From Mytilisepta virgata (Eukaryota > Mollusca > Bivalvia > Mytilida > Mytilidae): DNA of 64,000 nt. The position numbers were made by a program, and so were the translations under genes. Shown here in pieces: positions 55,021 to 64,000 of this stretch. The stretch lies in the NCBI GenBank assembly GCA_028015205.1, contig CM051511.1, positions 1,426,001-1,490,000 of the forward strand. The letters run 5' to 3'. The notes below the pieces were generated by a model that saw only the letters and a list, made by a program, of their open reading frames with translations, searched no databases and was not told the origin of the DNA. Within the stretch, counting starts at the first letter, position 1. Each line of letters opens with the position of its first letter.

Positions 55021-55666
55021 GATCTTGATTCTTTACATGTACTGTTACGAAATGTAAAATTTTGTGAAAGTAAGGAGTATCTCCCTCGTGCATACATTGT
55101 ATAGCTCTGTCCTTTTTGGCTTTACAATTTGGGTCATTTTAGCATTATTGAATTTGTCCGTCTACTGTGTGGATTTTTGTTTTGGTTTTAGGCTTGTGGT
55201 AAATCAATAAAATGCAGAAAAATTGGTATCAAAGAATTTATAGTCAATTGTTGTCAACTGTATAAGGCAATGATTCAAACTTCACTTCTGAACCTCTTGG
55301 TTTAAGGTTGCGAACGAATATGATTTTTTTTTATATTTTCGACGACGTAATATTTGTTGACAATCAATTTTAGACTTCATGACTTTTGTAAATGATATAT
55401 TTATTAATAAATAATGTCGCAATAAAATCTGTTCTTCCTTTTATGTAAGATACTGTGGCAAAAGTTCAATTCATGTAAATTAAGAGAAAATTTGTACATT
55501 AAATTACTATAAAAGTCAACCAATCGTAGTTCATATTACAGTAACCATTTTAACGAATGGTCACGATTTAAAAAAAAAGATTTTTAAATATCTTTCATTT
55601 GAAAATGATTATTTTGATAGGGTATTGCGTACTTGTTTGTATCGGTTATAGTTCTGATTTACAGTG

Positions 55667-58600
55667 ATGTTAGGGATGGTGTCTATTCGGCTATTCTCAT
55701 TACTGGCGATTGTAACCGTTCTACAGACTGTGAATTCCAATACTAGATCTGTATATGACGATATTTTGGTAAGTTAATCACTCCAAGAAACTAAATATGT
55801 ATCGAGTATTTTACTACTTCTGGCGATTGTTGGAATAATAAAGACTCTACCAGGTATTCATGACGATATCTTTGTAAGTAAATTATTGCATCGTAAAAAG
55901 TCTCGCAGGACTCTTTTACTCTTTTACTAATTCTGGCAACTGTAGCACAACTGATAAGTTATTAACTACAAGATTCGTTTCCTAATTCTTGCAATTATAG
56001 CAGTAATAGACACTACAAACATGTGTATGCGGAAAGTTTTTTGGTAAGTTAATTACTGTATCAAGTCTCATATAAGGAATTGGTCCAATTATTTTTACTT
56101 TCTGATTTTTTACCTAACGCGTTTCTTCATAATACGGTGCTTGTCTTTACATTGTAAGTTTGGTACGAAAGTTTCAGAAACTTAATGATAAAAAATGTTT
56201 TATTAGTTATATTGAATTGAAATTTTCCAATTTGTCAATGTTATGAAAAGAATAACTAATTCCAAAATTTCAATACTAGTGCATGTTTACTTAAATCCTT
56301 CCATGAGTTATCGAACAAAATTATTTACAAATGGTCCTTGCGAGCAAAAATGACAATACTGAACATTTAAAGAAAATCCTCTGTTTGGAGAAGATGCGTG
56401 CGCACTGTTTCTGGAATATTTTCTTCATTTTCACAATTTTGGATTAAATACAAATGTATATATTACTACTTCTACAATGAAATCTGCTATAGAAAATGTA
56501 TATTGTGTACTCCTATATGAAACACAACAATAATCTCGTGTTCACCAATAGGAATTTAGAATTTCATAATAGACACAATTTTTACGATATTTTTTTTTAC
56601 AAAGGAAGAAGAAGACAAGGAAGATTTATATCTTCCGATTGTAGTCCTAACAGGGAAGGCAGGTCAGAGTTATAGGAACGCACGAAGGATGTTTAGGAAA
56701 TTTGTAAGTTAATTGAACTGTCAAATGTAATTTTCTCGTCACCCCAACCCCTTAAAAAAGATGAAAATATGGTTTATATTAAGTAATATCTGATGTATGC
56801 TGTATCATATTTGAATAACAATTAAATAAAAGTATTAACTGTAAATGTCTGTATTATTTTTATATTTCGTAAGATAGCTTCTTGTTCTAGCTTTACTAGC
56901 TTTAATGTAATTAAATATATTTGATTATTGGAACAATAATAGAGCATAGTACTACAAAAGTGCAAAACACTTCATTAACTTAAGGATGATCGCTGGTCTA
57001 ATAAAAAATAAATAGGATTTGAAATAGGTGTTTTAGTTTGAGAGAACATATGAATAGTAAACAAATAAGCAAGAAAAAAATAAAGGTTCATGTGCTCATT
57101 TTAGAGCTATAAACCCTTGAAAATTTGCATGGAATAGGTTTTCTCTGGATTTTTCATTGTCTTTGCATTGGCAACTTCAGTCTCTCAAAAATGCATGAAA
57201 AAATAAAAATGATTTCATAAAATTTTGTCAAATACCATTTTAAGGTATATATGATTGAATTATAAAAGAAAAAGTGGGGGTTCATGTTTAAGAAATGGAT
57301 AAAACCCGAGGATTCCGAAAATCTAACAAAAAGACCAAAACATGACCAGCGAGAATACAATTTTTGTTAAAAAGATAAGTGTTATTCATGCACTGTAGAT
57401 GTGTCTTTGTGAATAAGAGCCATTTTCATAAAACAAGTTTTACGATGAAAAACGTCAATAAATGGGTTGTTTATTTGCTTTCTGTATGGTATATTTGCCA
57501 CATTCTGATGTAAATATACTCTGTATCCGTTCTGTCCTTTATTGTAACAGGTTTACATTTATATACCTTGAAGACAATTATTTATATCATTAGAATTGAG
57601 ATTATCAAAATACTAGCAATCATACAGAGTCCCAGTCGGTACTAAATGTGCACGTCTACCCGCCAGTCTGCTTTGTTCTGGTATGAAGCAAATTTATTTG
57701 TTGTGCTTGTGGTTGTTCAAATGGTTCATATGTCTTCACGGCCATGTGAGCTTTTGTCATCACTTTGCGTCAGTCGTACGTCCGTCCGTCCATCCATCTT
57801 CCGTCCATCCGTCAGTCTGCTAACTTTTCACATCTTAATCTTCTCCTCTGAACCACTGGGTCGAATGGAATTAAACTTGACAGGAATCATCTATATAAAA
57901 CCCTTTATAAAGTTTGCACATTTCATCCCGATCAGACAGCAAACATGGCCACCATGGGCAATTGTTGTTTCTGATTGGCTGAGTTTTCAAAACTTTTCTC
58001 CTCTGAACTGCTTATCCAAATAGTACAAAACTTGACAGGAAGCATATATGGGAGGTCCTTTATAAAGCTTCCTCATTTCGTCCCGATCGGACGACAAACA
58101 TAGCTGCCATGGACAATTATTTTTTCTGATTGGTTGATATAAAGAAATCTTATTTTCTGAAACCTCTTGGACAAATGGAACGAAACTTGACAGGAAGCAT
58201 CTGTGGGAGGTTTTTTTTTACAAATTTTCCTCATTTTTTCCAGTACAGTAAAGATTAAATTAAAATAAATTGGAATAATAAAGACAACGAAATAATTTAG
58301 CAGAACGTACTCTGATTACTAACAGTACATTAGTGAATAAGATGACATCAATTTATTACTTTATGATAGTTATCAACAAGAAAATTTTAATATGAAAGCT
58401 TATATTTCGATGTGTACAAAAGTCTCACCAATAACCATCCTAGTCTCACCCTTAATTGAGCAAAATCTCACCCATAACCATTCTGAATGGGTCACATGTA
58501 TGGATTGGTTGATTTAAATAAAGAAAATCTCTGAAACTACTGGCCCAAATAGAGCCAAAGTTGACAGTCCTTTATTGCTCATTTTGTTCTAATTGAATAA

Positions 58601-61600
58601 CATGTCTGTTTCAGACAATTCTTGTTTTCTGATTTACAAAAAAAATCTTTTCCTCTGAAACTACTGGGCCAAATGAACCGAAACTTCACAAAAATCAGCT
58701 GTGGAAGGTCCTTTGCAGATTCCTTATTTCCTCTCAATTGAAACCAAACATGGCCTTTGGTGCCAATCCCCCATTCAAGATGGAGACCTGCAGAGGATTT
58801 AGGTTAACATAAGACCCTATGGGAAAAACGTGCAAAACTCTTCTGGAGAACCGCTAAATTTTAGAATATGTTTACCTGTAAGTAGAAGGACCTTGATGCA
58901 GAAACATTTGGTCCCTACAAGGCTTACCACACTTCATAATGATAGGGAGAAGTGACTTCTCTCTTTGAGGTACATCAATAAAAACGGATTTCATGCCAGG
59001 TTAGCGATTCAGACTCAGCCCTCTGAGCATCTGTTTTTTTTTTTTTTTTTTGGTTTGCTCCTCAGGTACCTTTGTCCTCTTTATCATTTACTTATATTTA
59101 TACAAAAAAATGTTGTGGAGCATTTCAATATATAGTGAATTAAATATTCGAACAGAAAATGAAATCAGGGGACAAGTATAAAGAAAGTTACAGAGAATCC
59201 CGAATTGAAGACGAAGAAATAGAACTAGAAGATGTTGAACATCGAGAGGAAATGGCGGAACGGAAAGGCTTTGATCCAGATAAAATTTGGAAATCGAAGA
59301 AACTGGAAGACTTTATGGTATTTATATAAGGATAGATTAGGAGGAGGGGGGTTGGGTACTCATAAAACCGGTAAAACCCCACAACTGTTAAGTGTCTGTA
59401 CCAAGTCAGACTATCCTGACTCTCTGTTGTGTTCAAGTTTGTGTTTTGTACACTTTTATGTTATGTTTTGTCCTGAGTTCTGTCATTTGGGTTGCTTCGA
59501 TTATTTGGTATTTCATTGTTGACCTTTTCTGTAATCTATTTTGTTGTGTATATATGTAGATTTATATCTATTTTGTTTACTTGCGATAACTTCCATTTGT
59601 TCATTGGCAAAAAATAGCAACTGTATCTGATATGTCTAAGTTACATTTGTGGTTCCCCGTGTTTATCACTGTTTGGTTGCGAATGCAAAAATTCATAACA
59701 TGATATATTTCACATTGTGTTTATGATGTATTTATCCTGCTGTATAGATATCCCCCAAAAAGATTCATAATGGTTAGTCCAAATATTGATGCGATAGACA
59801 ATGTAATGGCGTCATAAACAACAAAAACAAACAATTTCAATATTGTGACGTTAAGGGTACCCGAAAAGTGTAAGCTTATAGATACTAAACACTAATTGTT
59901 TACAGCACATTTTCAGGATTGTGCGTGTAAAGAAATTACTCACTACATAGTAGAAACATTACATTCGATTAATTAACCTTCTAGTCGGGCGGTCGGAGTC
60001 AACTTTTTTAGGATTTAATGTACCCAAATAACATACACCTAGATTATATAATAATGGAAAGAAGAAACTGTGTACTATTCAAATACTTTGGTCGTATAAA
60101 TCTGATATGGTCACATTATTTAAAATTCAGGGTCAATGGTCAACACCCTAAAAGATGAGAAAAATACTCATAATAGGAACAAGAGTTAATTCCCTTTTAC
60201 AACCCTGTAAAAGAATATTTTTTTTACCTTATACTTTTCACTTTGCATTTAGGGATTAATATTATATAGTTTGGTGGCAGTGTGAAAAAAGCGCGAAAGT
60301 AACATTTTTTGTCAACATGTCTCTTTTTTATATTTTCCAACCTACAAAGTTTAAGATGACATTTATTAAAAAAATCAATTGTTCAAATGTAACACGTATC
60401 AGAATTATTTTTTACCAGTAGAATATAAGAATTACTAAGGTAATTCGCTAACTAAAAAGCCTTGATGTCAATGGTTCAGTTGTACATAGTATTATCTCTA
60501 TTGTTTCTTACTTTTTATGGAATTTTACAGGGAAAATGTCGAGTGGGGTTGGTAATGTAACCTCAAAATACCTAATGGGAACTCTCTAGAACTATAACAT
60601 GTGTTTTAATACGGATTACGCGCAGTCAGCCTTTCCTATTAAATGTTTCAGTATAGTCAAAGTGTTATCTGCAAGCAGATAACATTTTTCTTTGAAATAT
60701 CTTTACCGGCGTTGTATATCGATATGATTGTTATCCTGATACTATCTGATGTTAGTATTTGTATATTTACACTTACATCATGATACAATAAAATGTAACC
60801 AGATATCCTGCATTTATCATAGTGTATCTTTGCACCAGGTGAAATTCCTCTAAACTATTAAAACCTACCATATGCACATTTCAGAGTATCACGATGTAAA
60901 TAGGATATACTCCTGTCGGGCTAACGCCATCAGGGGTATATCCAATACATATAGTTTCTTTGAAAAAGACATAGGTCAGTACAAGAAAGGTTCTGTTCAA
61001 ACAGGATACAATTTATCGCTTTTGAAACTTTACAGGATTGATGACAACAATACTCTCTACAAACGATCCACTTTTGGTTGAGATTCATATGCTCAACCGA
61101 CAGTTGCGGCTGTTCGAAGTTTCCAGTGAAATCATATGGAAAAAGACTTTTTAATTAATCGCTAAGGAACTAGTGGGCAGATTGTAATCAAAGTTGGCAG
61201 GAATGATGCATGGAAGGATCTCTATTAAATTACCCCCTTTGGTTCTGGGTGGATGAACAACATGACAATAATTTTGATTTTCTGAAAATCGGCCAATCAA
61301 AATCATTGTCATGTTGTTCATCCAACCAGAACCAAAGGTGGTAATTTAATAGAGGTCCTTCCATGCATCATTCCTTCCAACTTTGATTAATCTCTTCTGA
61401 AACTACATTATGAAATATTTTGAAAATTTGCAGGAACAATACCCTCTACAAACAATATTCATCTTATTCAACTAACGGCTGCGACTGTTCAAGGTTCCAC
61501 CGGAAACCATATGAGAAAGGACTTTTTTGTCATTTGCTCAGGAACTTATGGACGGACTGTAATTAAAGATGGCAGGAATCTCACATGGAAGGAAAGATGC

Positions 61601-62309
61601 AAATGATCCACCATTTTTAAGGTCAAGGGTGAAATATCAAGGTTAATTTGACATTATGCATTTCTTTAACAGCCTTGTGGGGGATACAAAAAGCTTACAT
61701 TTTCAAATGGCCTAATAAAAGCCAAGTGAGAGATACGGGTTCAGGTGAGCTTCTAGTTTAGATAGGCCTTACTTTGGTTTACGATGAATTTCTTTTTTTT
61801 CCTCTAATAGAAAAAATATCCGTACGTTCATATGTTCAGACGGAGGAAAGAAAGAAAATCTAAAAACCATAAAAATCAAAGAAAAGCTGGATTGTCAACT
61901 GAGAGCGAACGAACTGAAAACGGTCAAGACTCATCAGAAAACAGCGAACTAAAAGATAGAATGTCAACTGAAAGTGAAGAAACTGAAGACGCCCAAGAAT
62001 CATCCGAAAACAGCGAACTTAAAGATAGAATGTCAACTGAGAGTGAAGGAAATGAAGACGTTCAAGACTCATCAGAAAACAGCGAGCAAAAAGAAAAAGA
62101 ATCTAAGAATATTACCCCTCAAGAATCTGATGATCTCGATAAAAGTGATAGCTATATGGGTTCAGAAATCGTACATGTTTCGAAAAGGTCAACAGATGCA
62201 CATGAATCTAGTCGCAAACTTCGACGACACAAGAGATTGGCGACTTCTAACAAGGACAGATATTGGCCGAAAGCAATACTACCATATCAGTGGTCAACCG
62301 GTTATGAAA
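55667..62309 (+). CDS. Probable astacin-family metalloprotease: signal peptide, long acidic propeptide and start of the mature domain (3' part outside window)
   Basis: Seen: exons 55667-55768, 56605-56703, 59156-59317 and 61811-62309 join in phase 0 (the last ends in phase 1) and give 287 residues. Residues 1-24 are a signal peptide (IRLFSLLAIVTVLQTV). Residues 68-121 are charged and helical. Residues 150-218 are three 23-residue repeats (STESE...QDSSENSE). A basic cleavage site RRHKR ends at 263, followed by NKDRYWPKAILPYQW. Known: astacins start their mature domain soon after a basic site with a (R)xWPxxxxPY motif like this one. Their HExxHxxGxxH zinc site should be in exons to the right of the window. 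A classical FxGD switch is not evident. Exon 3's donor (GTATTT) is weak. Family call is inferred from the N-terminal motif alone. Confidence 0.65.
55805..56060 (+). pseudogene. Decayed tandem copies of the signal-peptide exon
   Basis: Three stretches downstream of exon 1 echo it: 55805-55880 (TTCTGGCGATTGTTGGAATA ... TGACGATATC then GTAAGT), 55905-55965 (TTTTACTAATTCTGGCAACT), and 55979-56060 (CTAATTCTTGCAATTATAGC ... TTTTTTGGTAAGTTAATTAC). Stops and frameshifts break all three. Two keep the donor site. Confidence 0.65.
57740..58960 (+). mobile_element. Tandem-repeat element ('GTGAGC...CGTCCGTCC' type) in intron 2 of the protease gene
   Basis: It begins around GTGAGCTTTTGTCATCACTT with a (CGTC)n-like run at 57778-57805. 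Then come several diverged units of about 200 bp that repeat TCCTCTGAA(A)CC(A)CTGGG, AAACTTGACAGGAA, TCCTTTATAAAG and ATGG(C)CAATTNTTTTT...TGATTGG. The 125-residue frame at its start is repeat-derived. This style is widespread in bivalve genomes. Confidence 0.65.
59320..59560 (+). repeat. Dispersed repeat patch after exon 3
   Basis: AGTCAGACTATCCTGACTCT, CTGTTGTGTTCAAGTTTGTG and TTTTGTCCTGAGTTCTGTCA; related patches are near 26350-26400 and 49170-49200. It starts immediately at the exon 3 donor. Confidence 0.5.
60663..60684. repeat. Perfect 22-bp palindrome
   Basis: TGTTATCTGC, AA, GCAGATAACA. A possible protein site or hairpin; no function is assigned. Confidence 0.8.
60770..60960 (+). repeat. 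Dispersed repeat with a hairpin, copy of the 38.05-kb family
   Basis: CAGATATCCTGCATTTATCA and CACCAGGTGAAATTCC match 38.05-38.17 kb. A hairpin at 60902-60943 pairs GGATATACTCCTG with CAGGGGTATATCC around TCGGGCTAACGCCAT. Confidence 0.65.
61081..61765 (+). mobile_element. Tandem-repeat element with a 176-bp internal hairpin
   Basis: Two diverged units (about 61085-61215 and 61465-61600) share GC(G)GCTG(C)GACTGTTC...GGTTCCA, ACCATATG, AAAGGACTTTTT and GGACTGTAAT...GGCAGGAA. Between them 61198-61373 is a near-perfect inverted repeat. The element ends near GTGAGCTTCTAGTTT, the same word type that starts the 57.7-kb element. It lies just upstream of exon 4. Confidence 0.7.
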
Positions 62310-64000
62310 GTAAGTTATAGATATGTACATATATTACTTATTAATTACCTTTTGAAATGTTGATATGGTTATCACAAAATACATGTAGTGAATTTGGGAG
62401 TCGATCATGCTTATTCTCCCGGAGCATCTAGACTTACTCTCCGCCTGATTTTCAAGTACTTTTATTCTTGCATTGTTTTATTCTATTCCTCTTTTGTTTG
62501 GTGTTGATTGTAACTCATTTTGTTATTTTTTTTCATATATTTTTTTCTATATTACTGTTCCTTGTACCATGTTTTCGCGTTGTCCTTTGAATTATCGCTC
62601 AGATGTCACCCTTTAACTTACAAGCTTCTTAATTCACTTTGCCGATACATATATTTACAATAATCGGTGGAGACCATTAACAGTGGGTGTGTGTGCTGGG
62701 ATTTCTCCGAAGGCAGTGCTTCTGTATAATCATTACTTTTGATTAATCCGTGTAGTCCGTTTATTTACAAATTAATTAATTTTTGAGATTACTTCTAGAG
62801 AAAAGGTGCAGGTTGGTTTTATTGTTCTGCCATGTCTGGTATTATATTGTTATGCCACATTTGAGTTCGTCCACAGAAATGGCATCTTGTACAATTGTGT
62901 TTTACTGTTAAAAACAGCTGCTGTAAAGTTTCTATAACATTTTAGAAATTTAATCACGTTTCTTTTCATTGTTATTTTAATACTGAAAATTTGGCTTATC
63001 TTTTCCAGATTTAGCGCAATTGCATACATGTAACAAAATGCTCCATTACAACGTTTTTCTAAGCAATTCACGTCACTTTTTTATTTACGTGTGACCAACT
63101 TAATAAAAGATGTCAGGGGTGCCTTTTCAACAATAATTATTACACAATAAAACTAATACTTTATATTAGTAAAATTTTAAAAGCAATTTAATTTGAAATT
63201 TATACATGTAGATATATTTTGTAATATTTTGTAACACTAATGCTGACATTTTACTTTAAAATTTATATATGTGCACTGTTGATAATTTTTAGGAATAAAT
63301 TTAACCAAATGAATAAGAAGACATGATAAAAATAAATTTATTAATTTTTTTCTTCAAAAAAGCTTAAATGTGAAGATTTTATGATACAATATTTCAGTGT
63401 AACACGTTTAATATTGTGTTTTATATCTCTCAGTTGGTAACATTTAGTTGAAGTACACACAAAGCCTTCAAAGAAAATTATTCGAGCCATTACACGAGTA
63501 ATTTATAATATAAGCAGGTTCAAAACAGGTTTTAAACAATACCCCGTTACTCATTACTGCAGCTTTAAATCAGAAAGTTAACAGCGGTCTTATTGCTGTT
63601 TTTCATTTTGCTATAAATTATTCAACAATGAGCCAAACACTCACATCTTACACCAAACTCAGTCAATCCCATAGTATCGATCTACATGGTTCTTCTTTGT
63701 AATTTTGTAATTTAAATCTTAATAGTAGCCCTAAGTAGTTTTTTAAAACCCATAAGGCATTTCTCCGAAAGTAAATAGGAAACTTACAATGACGGATATC
63801 CGATGTTAGCATCTCCTGATATGCATTCTGTTGGAATATGAGGCCAGTGTAATTAAATTTGTCCAAAAATAATTTAATAGATATTCATTGATATCAGTTT
63901 TGATGCAAATGATATAAATATTTTGTCGAATCATGTCTCATCAGTTATATTCAAGACAGAAAATGTTAATAGCTGACAAAAATAAAGCAAAATGGTGTTG
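62310..64000 (+). other. Intron of the protease gene, nothing further recognised
   Basis: Follows the phase-1 donor GTAAGT at 62310. No catalytic-domain exon was found. A fragment of the 'CACAACTGATGAG' family (TTGATATCAGTTTTGATGCA; CATGTCTCATCAGTT) lies at 63888-63948. Confidence 0.5.

Noticed and set aside
57646..58023. 125-residue plus-strand frame
   Set aside because: Covers the start of a tandem-repeat element; the repeat words rather than protein features explain it.
61974..62363. 129-residue second frame in protease exon 4
   Set aside because: Frame-shifted shadow of the repeat-rich exon that joins the upstream exons in phase.

Overview
The window reads as nuclear DNA of a bivalve mollusc, most likely a mussel (Mytilidae). 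It is A+T-rich, its genes are split by introns with GT-AG borders, and most of it is dispersed repeats. The mussel-like signs are tRNA-derived SINEs with target-site duplications, LINE 3'-end remnants, hairpin MITEs, and elements with internal tandem repeats. There is also a short-chain-collagen-C4-type secreted protein and an N-terminal exon with the KDKRLLLNDPD motif, as seen in bivalve secreted lectin-like families. No database search was possible; family names rest on recognised motifs and on exon phases that join correctly.

Layout. (1) 1-3.1 kb, minus strand: 5' coding part of a TRIM E3 ligase (RING, two B-boxes, coiled coil); its C-terminal exons lie beyond the left edge. (2) 3.1-25.4 kb: no convincing host gene. 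It holds MITEs, two LINE tails (4.8 and 21.1 kb), a tandem-repeat element (11 kb), a dispersed repeat with a conserved 57-residue ORF (19.4 kb), and a terminal-inverted-repeat element with a 9-bp direct repeat at its borders (22.6-23.4 kb). (3) 25.4-29.3 kb, plus strand: a signal-peptide exon and, 3 kb on, a two-exon short-chain collagen C4-like gene. They may be parts of one gene or of two neighbours. (4) 30.2-46.6 kb, minus strand: a complete six-exon short-chain dehydrogenase resembling D-beta-hydroxybutyrate dehydrogenase (365 residues). Intron 2 holds about 4 kb of 38-bp minisatellite with a 151-bp higher-order repeat, interrupted by a duplicated unique segment. (5) 46.6-55.6 kb: SINEs and inverted-repeat elements. 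(6) 55.7-62.3 kb, plus strand: signal peptide and long acidic propeptide of a probable astacin-type metalloprotease; the catalytic exons lie beyond the right edge.

The genes show no functional link to each other: a ubiquitin ligase, a secreted C4-like protein, a membrane or mitochondrial dehydrogenase, and a secreted protease. The most unusual features are decayed serial copies of the protease signal-peptide exon, the minisatellite with its hairpin-associated duplication, and the dispersed repeat with the conserved small ORF.
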